Positions 20,344-28,342 of a stretch of DNA of 64,000 nucleotides are shown one piece after another (the stretch's first letter is position 1; the number at the start of each line of letters is the position of its first letter). A program made the translations under genes and the position numbers. The notes below the pieces were generated by a model. It searched no databases and had not been told where the DNA came from. It saw only the letters and a program-made list of their open reading frames with translations. The stretch is from Pseudomonas weihenstephanensis. Its GTDB lineage: Bacteria; Pseudomonadota; Gammaproteobacteria; Pseudomonadales; Pseudomonadaceae. Location of the stretch: positions 124,001 through 188,000 of the forward strand of contig NZ_JYLF01000005.1 in NCBI RefSeq assembly GCF_001043055.1, read 5' to 3'.

Positions 20344-20949
20344 TCAGCAGACCGACATCACCGTCAGCAAGTCTTCGGTGCACTGCTTGGCAGACAACGA
20401 AGGTGACAAACCAAGACGCAGCACACCGCGGGTATCAAATACGAAGCTGGTGGCCGTGTGTGAAAGCGTATAAGTCGAGCCACTCGGGATTTTCTCGTAA
20501 AACACCTTGAACTCTTTGGCCGTGGCAGCGGTTTCTTCCAGCGTGCCAGACAGCGCCATAAAGGTCGGATCGAAGGCTTTGACGTAGGCATCCAGCACCG
20601 CAGGCGTGTCGCGCTCAGGATCGAGCGTGATGAACACCACCTGCAACCGGTCACCATCCGGGCCCATCATTTTTTTCACTTGCGCGGCGCGCGCCAGCGC
20701 AGTTGGGCACACCGCCGGGCATTGGGTGAAACCAAAGAAAATCATGGGCATCATGCCGCGAAAGCTGCCCAGCATGACGTCATTGCCCTGAGTATCGTGC
20801 AGCTTGAACTTGCGCCCCAGGATCTCATTGCTCAAATCTTTACCGTACTTGTACGACAACCCACTGCCGGGATCGCACCCAGCGAGCAACCCCAGACTGA
20901 GCAAGCCCAGGCCTTGAACAACATGGCGGCGAGTCAGTAAATCATTCAT
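20344..20949 (-). CDS. SCO1/SenC-family copper/redox lipoprotein
   Basis: A 201-residue precursor starting at ATG 20949 with AAGGA upstream. The N-terminus contains a twin-Arg-like start (LLTRRHVV) and a lipobox-like LLAGC, so a membrane-anchored lipoprotein is likely. The thioredoxin fold carries the copper motif CPAVCP and the distal His in SHTATSF, the three ligands of SCO proteins. It inserts copper into cytochrome c oxidase subunit II or reduces its cysteines. It is co-transcribed with PCu(A)C. Confidence 0.9.
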   Translation of the reverse strand: MNDLLTRRHVVQGLGLLSLGLLAGCDPGSGLSYKYGKDLSNEILGRKFKLHDTQGNDVMLGSFRGMMPMIFFGFTQCPAVCPTALARAAQVKKMMGPDGDRLQVVFITLDPERDTPAVLDAYVKAFDPTFMALSGTLEETAATAKEFKVFYEKIPSGSTYTLSHTATSFVFDTRGVLRLGLSPSLSAKQCTEDLLTVMSVC

Positions 20950-21110
20950 GTGAAGGTTCCTTTGGCGCACGACTCATCCCCAGTTCAACCCACGAACCGG
21001 CGACATTCAGCGTTTTGGCTTTGAAGCGGGTGTTCGTTAAGAGGGAGACGAGTTTCATGGGCGCAGAATTTACCACTCTCAGCCCTTCGGAGCACGTCAC
21101 GTTCGTCATT

Positions 21111-21140
21111 AAAAAGCCGGAAGCCTGTGCGGGTTCCGGC
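21111..21140 (-). terminator. Rho-independent terminator of the azapteridine-like operon
   Basis: GCCGGAA and TTCCGGC form a 7-bp stem with an 11-nt loop. On the minus strand the hairpin is followed by TTTTTAATG, a good intrinsic terminator. It sits 58 bp after the stop of the last methyltransferase gene, marking the 3' end of the six-gene leftward operon. Confidence 0.8.
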
Positions 21141-21197
21141 CTTATTCAGGCCCGGCAGGCCCTCAAACGCATACGTGTGTGACTGTCGGTCGCGTTA

Positions 21198-21854
21198 TCA
21201 AGTGCGCACCAGCGCCAGCAGATACACCGCATCGCCATGTTGGCGTTCGATGGTGATGAGCTGCTCCCAAGTCAATCCGAAACCTTCCAGCGTGTCGCGA
21301 ATCCCTTGCTCGGTAAAAAAGTAGCCTTGACGGCGGTTGTCCATTTCACGCCAACCCGGTGTGAGGTTGCTGGCGTCGACGCCAAATACGTTGATTGCAA
21401 TCAGGCCCCCTGGGCGAACATGGCGGCGCAGGTCATCCAGATAGCTTTGCCACTCCTCCGGGTGCTGGTGGTGAAAGCAGCCGTTATCCAACGCCGCATC
21501 GAATTGACGTAATAAGGTCGGCTGCCAGTCTTGCAGTGCGCAAGGCACCAGCTCAAGCCGCTCGCCCCAACGTTTGCGCAGCAAAGGCCAACTGGAGTTT
21601 TCGACGATATCCAGACCGGTAACGCGATGACCTGCCTGTATCAACTCGGACGCATCACGCCCCCGCCCGACCCCGACATCCAGAATCAGTTGATCGCTTC
21701 TATCCCCCAAATGCTCAAGAAACACCCGCGCGGCCTTGGCCATGCCTATGTCCCATGACCACTCGTCCTCACCGTTGCCGTAACGATGAACAAATGAAGT
21801 GTTGAGTACGTTTCTATACGTGGGCACATCCAGAAATTGCGTCTGCTTATTCAT
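21198..21854 (-). CDS. Class I SAM methyltransferase, ToxA-like position
   Basis: A 218-residue class I methyltransferase with AGGAG before the start. The SAM motif I LDVGVGRGRDA is near residue 60, the acidic loop LDIVE follows, and motif IV-like DAALDNGCFHH is present, resembling the thiopurine/tellurite-type small-molecule methyltransferases. It is the last gene of the operon, 21 bp after the WD40 gene. In toxoflavin clusters a SAM methyltransferase (ToxA) N-methylates the azapteridine core; this gene is a candidate for that step. Direct equivalence to ToxA is inference from context. Confidence 0.8.
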   Translation of the reverse strand: MNKQTQFLDVPTYRNVLNTSFVHRYGNGEDEWSWDIGMAKAARVFLEHLGDRSDQLILDVGVGRGRDASELIQAGHRVTGLDIVENSSWPLLRKRWGERLELVPCALQDWQPTLLRQFDAALDNGCFHHQHPEEWQSYLDDLRRHVRPGGLIAINVFGVDASNLTPGWREMDNRRQGYFFTEQGIRDTLEGFGLTWEQLITIERQHGDAVYLLALVRT

Positions 21855-21875
21855 TATTGTCCGCTCCTGGTGACG

Positions 21876-23567
21876 TTAAGAGGCTTGGCGATAGGCGATG
21901 GTGTAAATGTTGCCGTCATAGGAGCTGGCAATGAAGCCATTGCTGTCCTTGTCCTGGCTCAAACACGAGATGCCACTGGCGGTCGGACGTTCGACATCCA
22001 TCCAGGTGCGGCTTGGTAAATCGAACAACGCTATGGTGCCGCTGTAGTTGGCGGTCGCAATGACACGACCATCCGCCGAAGCACAAATGCACTTGATCGA
22101 GTTTACGTGTGGCGTGTCGTAGACCTCATCGCCTGAGCCCAGCCACAGGCGCAGTTTCAGGTCGCGACCGATACTGGCAAAACCGCCGTCTACGGTGCAG
22201 CAACCATTGGAGATCCGAGTGTGCGCCTGCTCGACATGCCGCGCGCTGCTGAAGTCGTCAATGTTGTGCAACGCCACGGCGGCCGAGGCGCAAACGCTGA
22301 ACAAGTGTCGGTCGTTGGCCGCCACCCCCTTGATTGCGTTGTCGTGCATCGGGATAGACGCGATCAGCGTCAAGCCATGTGCCGTGTCCAGAGCAAACAC
22401 CAGGCCTTCGCCGGTGTAAGTGCCGATAAGGGCGTGCAACACACCGTCCTTGTGAAACGCAGTGGCGCAGTTAAGCGGTGAACGATGTTGATACAGAAGC
22501 CGCCCGGTCAGCGCATCAAAGACTTGCCCCATTTGCCCACCTGACAATAGCAATGGTCCAAAGGGCAACAGGAAGTTGCACAGGCTGCCCACGCCCATGA
22601 CCGGCTGGTTATCTTTGAACAGCATCCCTGCGTCGCCGATGCTGTATTGCTGCCCTGCATCGTTGACCACCGCGTTGATACTCACGGCCGGGGCGATGCC
22701 GTCGACGTGCCATTGATCCTCGGCGTAATTCCAGGTCGCGTAGCGCGAGCCAAAGGTGGCAAACACCAATTTTTCTTCGCCGACAAAGGCGCAGCTACGC
22801 GGCCAGACAATGCTTGGCAAGGCGGTGGTACGGCGTTTGATCAGATCTTGCTGGGCGTCCAGTTCCCAGACAATCGCCGAACGGTCGTAACTGAGCGTCA
22901 CCAACAACTGTTTATCGTCGTTCCACACGATGCGCTTGATCCCGGCTTCATGGGCAGGAATCGTGCGTACGTGCTCATTGCTGATCAATGAAATACGGCC
23001 GTCATCGTCACCCGCAAAAACCAGGCCCTGACGGGTGATTGCGATGGTGTCAGTTTCAACGCCGCCAATGTCTACCAGGCCACACTGCGCCAGGCTGGCC
23101 GTGTCCCACTGGCGCACGGTGCCGTCATCGCTGCTGGAAATCAGGCGCAGTCCGTCTGGCGACCAAACCACTGAAATCACGTCGGCGTCATGCCCCTTCA
23201 GTTCACCCAGCAACGTACCGTCCAGGTCGAAAATACGCAGTACGTGATCGCGCGAACAGGTGGCGACACGCGTACCGTCGGGTGAAAAAACCGCCATTTC
23301 AACATCATCGCCATGCCCGGACAGCACCGACTTCAAACGCAAGCTGGGCACCTCCCAAATACGTGCGGTGTAATCACTGCTGGCGCTGACCAAGTACTTG
23401 CCATCAGCGCTGAAGGCACATTGGTTAGCCAGATGGTCGTGGGTAACACGGTGAATCGAACGCCCGGTTTTGGCGTCCCACAGAATCACTTGGTTGTCAT
23501 AGCCGGCCGTCGCAATGAACTCACTGGCATGCGCGGAAATACCGCTGATAGGACCTATATGTTTCAT
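21876..23567 (-). CDS. WD40-repeat protein, ToxC-like
   Basis: A 563-residue protein of WD40 repeats. The N-terminal repeats are clear (WDAKTGRSIH, IWEVPSLRLKSVLSGH, IFDLDGTLLGELKGHDADVISVVWSPDG, QWDTASLAQCG), and degenerate blades continue to the C-terminus, enough for one or two propellers. A WD40 protein (ToxC) beside GTP cyclohydrolase II and an FGE-like protein is the hallmark of toxoflavin-type azapteridine clusters. Its chemistry there is not obvious from sequence. It lies 26 bp after the ToxB-like gene. Confidence 0.85.
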   Translation of the reverse strand: MKHIGPISGISAHASEFIATAGYDNQVILWDAKTGRSIHRVTHDHLANQCAFSADGKYLVSASSDYTARIWEVPSLRLKSVLSGHGDDVEMAVFSPDGTRVATCSRDHVLRIFDLDGTLLGELKGHDADVISVVWSPDGLRLISSSDDGTVRQWDTASLAQCGLVDIGGVETDTIAITRQGLVFAGDDDGRISLISNEHVRTIPAHEAGIKRIVWNDDKQLLVTLSYDRSAIVWELDAQQDLIKRRTTALPSIVWPRSCAFVGEEKLVFATFGSRYATWNYAEDQWHVDGIAPAVSINAVVNDAGQQYSIGDAGMLFKDNQPVMGVGSLCNFLLPFGPLLLSGGQMGQVFDALTGRLLYQHRSPLNCATAFHKDGVLHALIGTYTGEGLVFALDTAHGLTLIASIPMHDNAIKGVAANDRHLFSVCASAAVALHNIDDFSSARHVEQAHTRISNGCCTVDGGFASIGRDLKLRLWLGSGDEVYDTPHVNSIKCICASADGRVIATANYSGTIALFDLPSRTWMDVERPTASGISCLSQDKDSNGFIASSYDGNIYTIAYRQAS

Positions 23568-23593
23568 GGTGAAATCCTTTTCGAAAGCAAGCC

Positions 23594-24190
23594 TTACAAC
23601 TTGATGGAGTGACTGGATTTAGTGACCTTCGATTGCAAATAGCCACGGTTATGTTGGGTCAGGAACACCCCCGTAGGCACTGCACTCACCACATCAATCC
23701 CGCCATCGCGCAATTGCTGGACTTTCTCCGGGTTATTGGTCAACAAGCGGCATTGCGTCACCTTAAGGGCTTTGAGCATGTCCACCGCCGGGGTAAACGT
23801 GCGCGAATCCGCGGGATGATTGAGGTGCAAGTTGGCCTCATAGGTATCCAGCCCGGTGTCTTGCAATAAGTAGGTCTCAAACTTGGAATACAAACCAATG
23901 CCGCGCCCTTCCTGACGCAGATAAATCAAATACCCCCCTTGTGCATTCAACGTTTCAAGGGCTTCTTGCAGTTGCGGGCCACAGTCGCAGCGTTGTGAAC
24001 CGAACACATCACCGGTGATGCACTCCGAGTGCACGCGAACAAGAGGGATGTCCGCGGTGTCGGTATTAACCCCCACGGCAAAATGCTCATTGTTCTTATC
24101 AAAACCTTTAAAACCATAAAAGTGCGCATTAATGGTGCCGCCCAAAATAGAAATAGGCACTTTGGTATGACGCGATACTGGCGTGTGCAT
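23594..24190 (-). CDS. GTP cyclohydrolase II, ToxB-like
   Basis: A 198-residue protein; ATG 24190 has GGGA upstream, whereas the longer reading begins with TTG inside that site. It contains the zinc cysteines at residues 57, 68 and 70 (CITGDVFGSQRCDC) and the catalytic signature RQEGRGIGL at 92-100. The enzyme opens GTP to 2,5-diamino-6-ribosylamino-pyrimidinone phosphate, the first step of riboflavin and of azapteridine synthesis. It stands alone, without ribB or ribE neighbours and between FGE-like and WD40 genes, so it is probably the pathway-specific copy and not the housekeeping RibA. Confidence 0.93.
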   Translation of the reverse strand: MHTPVSRHTKVPISILGGTINAHFYGFKGFDKNNEHFAVGVNTDTADIPLVRVHSECITGDVFGSQRCDCGPQLQEALETLNAQGGYLIYLRQEGRGIGLYSKFETYLLQDTGLDTYEANLHLNHPADSRTFTPAVDMLKALKVTQCRLLTNNPEKVQQLRDGGIDVVSAVPTGVFLTQHNRGYLQSKVTKSSHSIKL

Positions 24191-24225
24191 GAGGTATCCC
24201 AATTAAAAGTTCAGATGACAGACAA

Positions 24226-25236
24226 TCAACGTAGGTTTTCAACTAAGCGAAAACCCATGACATAGAGCGGTCGGGGGTAACGGCCATGACGACGCGCGGT
24301 GCGGGCCAGGTCTCTGAAACGGGTGAAGCTTCCACCCCGCGCGACGCGATGCTCACCGACATCCAGCACCAAGTCATCACGGATCTGTGGTCCGCCAGGG
24401 TAAGGGTGGTAAGCCTCGGCAACGTACTCTTCAACGTTGCCGGCCATGTCCATCACCCCGAACGGTGAAGCCCCTTCAATGAATACCCCCACTGGCGTGG
24501 TTTGCATCAAGCCCAGTTCCGCCGTGTTGGCAAAAGTGGCATCAAAGTGCTCACCCCAGGGGAACTGCAAGCGCTGGCTCCCCGCCGCTGCATGCTCCCA
24601 CTGTGCTTCAGAGGGCAAGGCGAACAGACGCCCGGTGCGCTTGCTCAACCAGCACGCGTAGGCATCCGCATCGCTGGCATCGACGCTGTACACCGGATGG
24701 TTGGCCATATGATGCGGGTAAGCGCCGAATGCCCAACTGCTTGCAAGTGCCGGGTGCTGAGTTTCAAGCAAAAAATGCCGATACTCGCTGTTGGTCACCG
24801 GATAACGTGCAATCCGGTACTCATCGAGTGCAACCCGATGGCAGGGGGTTTCTTTCTCGATCCAGCTGCGATCAAGCCCCAGACCTTCGAACGCGCTCAT
24901 CACGGGGTCCACACGCTCAGGCGCCAACCCGATCTGAACGGTACCGCCGGGCACCGTCAACATGTGCGGGTTGAAGGGGTCGATACGCGGATCGCCTTTG
25001 AGTCCCAGCACTTCGCCGGCCGCAATGCGCGTCGCCAAAGGCTGCTCAACCTGGCTGATGATGCTGAGCAATTGACTGACCGGCAGCGCCAGCATATCGA
25101 TCAATGCGCCTTGCACCTGACGGCTGATGGGATGCTCCACAAAATGCGGCGCATAGCCCATCAAAAAACGGTCAGTCACCTCTTTAGGGAGCGGGCTCGA
25201 AAATCGAGGCCAGTGCCCTGCTTTTTTAGTTTTCAT
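24226..25236 (-). CDS. Formylglycine-generating-enzyme-like protein, ToxD-like
   Basis: A 336-residue protein. The first ~90 residues are a helical leader; the rest is an FGE/sulfatase-modifying-factor domain (IPV-type start near MLTVPGGTVQIG, then RYPVTNSEYRHFL, LPSEAQWEHAA, FPWGEHFDATFANT, DMAGNVEEYVAEAY, RGGSFTRFRDLARTARR). Members outside sulfatase maturation include oxygen-dependent C-S or N-N chemistry enzymes. The domain combination next to WD40 and GTP cyclohydrolase II genes matches toxoflavin clusters. Whether it uses copper/oxygen chemistry here is unknown. Confidence 0.85.
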   Translation of the reverse strand: MKTKKAGHWPRFSSPLPKEVTDRFLMGYAPHFVEHPISRQVQGALIDMLALPVSQLLSIISQVEQPLATRIAAGEVLGLKGDPRIDPFNPHMLTVPGGTVQIGLAPERVDPVMSAFEGLGLDRSWIEKETPCHRVALDEYRIARYPVTNSEYRHFLLETQHPALASSWAFGAYPHHMANHPVYSVDASDADAYACWLSKRTGRLFALPSEAQWEHAAAGSQRLQFPWGEHFDATFANTAELGLMQTTPVGVFIEGASPFGVMDMAGNVEEYVAEAYHPYPGGPQIRDDLVLDVGEHRVARGGSFTRFRDLARTARRHGRYPRPLYVMGFRLVENLR

Positions 25237-25310
25237 ACACTCACTCTGTTAGCCACAGACAGGCTGAACGGGACGCGAGGGGCTACCCGATCAGCGCGTT
25301 TGTCCAACGA

Positions 25311-26177
25311 TTAGAGGTGGTCGAGGACCAGGCGCGGGTTGGTTTCAATCATTTCGATTTCAGAGGAATACACCTCAATCACCAACCCGTCAGGGTCTTC
25401 GAAATACACCGCCGTGCGCACGTTGTCAGGCCCATGATGAAAGCCTGGAGCTGGACCATTGCCCTTGACTACGTTGATCCCGGGCCAGGTGGCTACCTTG
25501 TCGGCAATGCGCTGTACGTCGTGTGGCAATGCACGCAAACCGATGTGGTAGCCCGGCGGGTAGCTGAACGTGGGATTTAACTCAATGAAGAAATCGAAAC
25601 CATTGAGTTCCATTACGATCTTGCGCGGGCCAAGGTTGTAGCAATATCTGGCCGACAGCACCTGCTCATAGAAAGCCTGTGAAACGGCGAGGTCGCGGGT
25701 CAGGATATTGATATGGCTGACCTGAGGCGCCAACGCGGCTTCCCTGGCGCAGGCAATCGTTATGCCCTCCAGCGAGCGCCACATTTTGACGGCGGCGGCA
25801 AATTTCGAAAAACCGGCCAACCAGTCGCTGACTGTCACTGATGGCTGATGGCTTGTCACATTCAGGCCGTGAGGATAAACAAATGCGTGTGCACTGTTCA
25901 GCAATGCGAGCGAGCCATGCTGCGGATAATCATCCAGTGCAATCACCACCGCTGCCGTGTTTTTGGCGTGCTCAGGGGACTTAAGCAAATGCTCGGCAAA
26001 GAACTGTTCATCACTCGCTGAGGCACACAACAAAATGAGGCCATCGATCTGCGCGGGCACCTCACCTTCAAGGTGAAACTCAAACCCGGCCAGGCTGGCA
26101 ATTGCGCTCAAGTCATTGGCCCAGGCACGATGCCGGGCGGCGCAGGCAGGGGACTGAAGCGCAAGAAGCTTAAGCAC
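25311..26177 (-). CDS. VOC (glyoxalase/extradiol-type) metalloenzyme with unassigned N-terminal domain
   Basis: A 288-residue protein. GTG 26177 is chosen because GGGGGAGG lies just upstream; it overlaps the preceding methyltransferase gene by 8 bp. Residues ~153-288 form a VOC module with a likely metal triad of His 155 (SHINIL), His 211 (GYHIGLR) and Glu 268 (LVIEVY). The first ~150 residues are alpha/beta-like and unassigned, and are not a second recognisable VOC module. In toxoflavin biology a VOC metalloenzyme, TflA, degrades the compound, so self-protection is one possibility; ring tailoring during synthesis is another. Being second in the operon favours a biosynthetic or resistance role. 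Confidence 0.75.
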   Translation of the reverse strand: MLKLLALQSPACAARHRAWANDLSAIASLAGFEFHLEGEVPAQIDGLILLCASASDEQFFAEHLLKSPEHAKNTAAVVIALDDYPQHGSLALLNSAHAFVYPHGLNVTSHQPSVTVSDWLAGFSKFAAAVKMWRSLEGITIACAREAALAPQVSHINILTRDLAVSQAFYEQVLSARYCYNLGPRKIVMELNGFDFFIELNPTFSYPPGYHIGLRALPHDVQRIADKVATWPGINVVKGNGPAPGFHHGPDNVRTAVYFEDPDGLVIEVYSSEIEMIETNPRLVLDHL

Positions 26178-27231
26178 GGTCAGCAACCTCCCCCTTGCCA
26201 CGCCCTACCAACAAACTGTAACGCCCCAGTTTTTCTTCCATGACCTCGAACCCCTGATCACTCATCTGTTGAGCAAGCCATGGCGTGGGGTGCAACTCGC
26301 CATTCACGGTATTGACCATCATGTGCAACGAGAAATCAGCGGAAAGAGCCGGCGTGATTTCGTTAGCATCCAGCGACATGCTCAAAATCATCAATGCCCC
26401 GCCCTTGGCTACGAGTTGGCTGGCCGAGGCAATCAGGTCGCGGGTTTGCTCGCGGGTGAAGTAGTGCAGGCAATCGTTAAGCATTACCACATCAGCGGTT
26501 TCGCCCTGGTACTTGGCCAAGTCGAGCAGGTTGCGCTCTTTGAACGTTAAGCGGTCATGCAGATTGTAGGTGTCCAGCGTGTGTTGGGCGGCGTCGCGTG
26601 TGGCAGCCAAGTCCCAGATTTCACCCTTGAGCGTGGGGTGACGTCGGGCTATTTCGGCGATATAGGTGCCATGCCCGCCTGCCAAATCGATTACCTTGCG
26701 CGCGTTATCGAAAATCGGCAGTTCACGCACCACATCCACCATTGGCTGGCTAAAGCGCACCATCGCTTCGTTAAAAGCGTCACGTGCGGCCTGGTCGTGC
26801 TTGAAACGGTTTTCCTGCTGGAAATCCATGGATTGGCCAGTGGCCAGGATCTCGCCCAGCCGCGGCCAGTTCTGCCACTGCAAGCGCTGGTGAGCAATGA
26901 TGGGGCCAATGAATTCGGGGCTGCTGCTGACTAAAAAACGATCACTCAAGACCTGATTGCTAAACCGGTCCTCGTGTTTATTGAGTAACCCCAAGGCCAC
27001 CAGGCCATTGAGGAAAATCTTGCCTTTATTTGAGGTCCATCCTAAACGCGTTGCAACGTCTTCGGCCGACACGGGAAGCTGGGTATGGTCAAACACCTGC
27101 TGGTCAACAGCAAAGTGCAAAATAGCCGATTGGCGATATTGATCAGATAACTTAACCAAGTCCACAACACTGTTTAAACCCGCCACTTCGTTAGCGCGTT
27201 CATAAAGGGTTGTCGGTTTTTGCGCGTTCAT
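26170..27231 (-). CDS. Winged-helix dimerising O-/N-methyltransferase, first gene of operon
   Basis: A 353-residue methyltransferase of the acetylserotonin-O-methyltransferase-like class. The start at ATG 27231 (MNAQKPTTLYERANEV) has AAGGA upstream; the 44-residue extension is not family-like. An N-terminal winged-helix dimerisation domain is followed by the SAM domain with motif I DLAGGHGTYIAEIARR, and later DVVMLNDCLHYF. Such enzymes methylate O or N on small aromatic natural products. The gene opens the six-gene leftward operon and faces the nitroreductase gene across a shared AT-rich promoter region. Confidence 0.85.
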   Translation of the reverse strand: MNAQKPTTLYERANEVAGLNSVVDLVKLSDQYRQSAILHFAVDQQVFDHTQLPVSAEDVATRLGWTSNKGKIFLNGLVALGLLNKHEDRFSNQVLSDRFLVSSSPEFIGPIIAHQRLQWQNWPRLGEILATGQSMDFQQENRFKHDQAARDAFNEAMVRFSQPMVDVVRELPIFDNARKVIDLAGGHGTYIAEIARRHPTLKGEIWDLAATRDAAQHTLDTYNLHDRLTFKERNLLDLAKYQGETADVVMLNDCLHYFTREQTRDLIASASQLVAKGGALMILSMSLDANEITPALSADFSLHMMVNTVNGELHPTPWLAQQMSDQGFEVMEEKLGRYSLLVGRGKGEVADRA

Positions 27232-27555
27232 ACCACTGTCTTCCTTATTAGTTATTTGCGTCCATGCCTGGCACTTGGCATTGCCCCACTGCGGCTCTGC
27301 CAGTGACCGGGCAGAAAAAAAGACGCCACTCGGGCACTCAAACATGAGTGCCCTGCTTGGCACGGCAGGAGCGTAGACGCGTTTCCTATAAAAACAAGGA
27401 ATGTCTTTTATATTTTTTAATTATCTAAACACTATTTCATATAACCTTCATGATCAGTTATTCTTTGCTAAAAAGACGCGTTTACACCTCCAGCCCAGCG
27501 TGAAATACCGACCAAAGATCAACCTTTAATAAGTCCTTAAGGAATGAGGCGTTTT
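27232..27555. promoter_or_regulatory. Divergent promoter region with repeated AGACGCGTTT
   Basis: The 324-bp gap between the divergent methyltransferase and nitroreductase genes has a strongly AT-rich core (about 27395-27470), unlike its surroundings. The decamer AGACGCGTTT occurs twice in direct orientation, at 27375-27384 and 27474-27483, one copy towards each gene. Each contains the palindrome ACGCGT. This is a plausible operator pair for coordinated control, for example by the regulator at 31260. No promoter hexamers are assigned. Confidence 0.45.
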
Positions 27556-28293
27556 ATGAACGACACGATTCATTTACTCACTCGCCATCGTAGCGAGCGC
27601 AGCTTTCAAACACGTTCTGTGGATGAGGAGTTGCTGAGCGCCATTATTCAAACTGCCCACAAAGCGCCCTCTGCCTTCAATGCGCAGCACATTTCCTCGG
27701 TTGTGGTACGTGCCCCCGAAACCCGCCAACGTATTGCAGAACTGGCAGGCGGTCAGCCCTGGATTGCGACCGCACCCGTGTTCATCACGCTGATCGTGGA
27801 CTTTCACAAAACAGCGCAAGGGGTTGCCCGGGCCGGGGCCGAGCAACATATTCACCGTTGCCTTGAAGGCATGCTGGCTGCTGCCACCGATGCCGGGATC
27901 ATTCTCAGCACCATGATGACGGCAGCCCGCTCACTGGGCCTGGGCGTGGTGCCGGTTAGCGGCATACGTGCCAATGCCAGCGCCATGATTGAACTGCTGC
28001 AATTGCCTGAAAAAACCTTCGCCCTGTGCGGAATGGCGCTTGGCTACGTGCTGCATCCTGCCGCGCAAAAACCGCGCTTGCCGATAAGCAGCTTTCGCCA
28101 TGACGAGCGCTATGACCCCCATGCGATTGACTCAGCGATAGGCGAGCACGACCAGGCGATGCTCGCGCACTGGCAACGTCAGCAACGCCCGCAACCGCAG
28201 AATTGGTCGAGCAGTGTGAGCCAGCGTTACGCCCATAACTACCGCCCGCAATTGAGAAATCAATTGCGGGCCAACGGCCTCGATATTGAGTAA
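27556..28293 (+). CDS. NfsA/FRP-like nitroreductase-family flavoprotein
   Basis: A 245-residue nitroreductase-fold oxidoreductase. The start at ATG 27556 has GAGG upstream; the ATG at 27544 sits too close to its own AAGGA. Family features are the N-terminal RHRSERSF, the segment APSAFNAQHIS, the mid-protein GIILSTMMTAARSLGLGVVPVSGIR, and LCGMALGYV. These proteins bind FMN and reduce nitro groups, quinones or N-N/N-heteroaromatic bonds with NADPH. It is divergent from the azapteridine-like operon. A redox tailoring or detoxification step on the product is a reasonable inference. Confidence 0.85.
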   Translation: MNDTIHLLTRHRSERSFQTRSVDEELLSAIIQTAHKAPSAFNAQHISSVVVRAPETRQRIAELAGGQPWIATAPVFITLIVDFHKTAQGVARAGAEQHIHRCLEGMLAAATDAGIILSTMMTAARSLGLGVVPVSGIRANASAMIELLQLPEKTFALCGMALGYVLHPAAQKPRLPISSFRHDERYDPHAIDSAIGEHDQAMLAHWQRQQRPQPQNWSSSVSQRYAHNYRPQLRNQLRANGLDIE

Positions 28294-28342
28294 ATGCTAA
28301 CGATGCAGGTCGCACGGCGGGTTGTCTGGCAACGTCAGCGGG

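Noticed and set aside
19856..20473. Plus-strand frame of 205 codons opposite the PCu(A)C and SCO genes
   Set aside because: Antisense to two well-supported copper genes; His-rich content results from the opposite strand.
24502..25314. Plus-strand frame of 270 codons opposite the ToxD-like gene
   Set aside because: Antisense shadow; no recognisable domain, while the minus strand has a full FGE domain.
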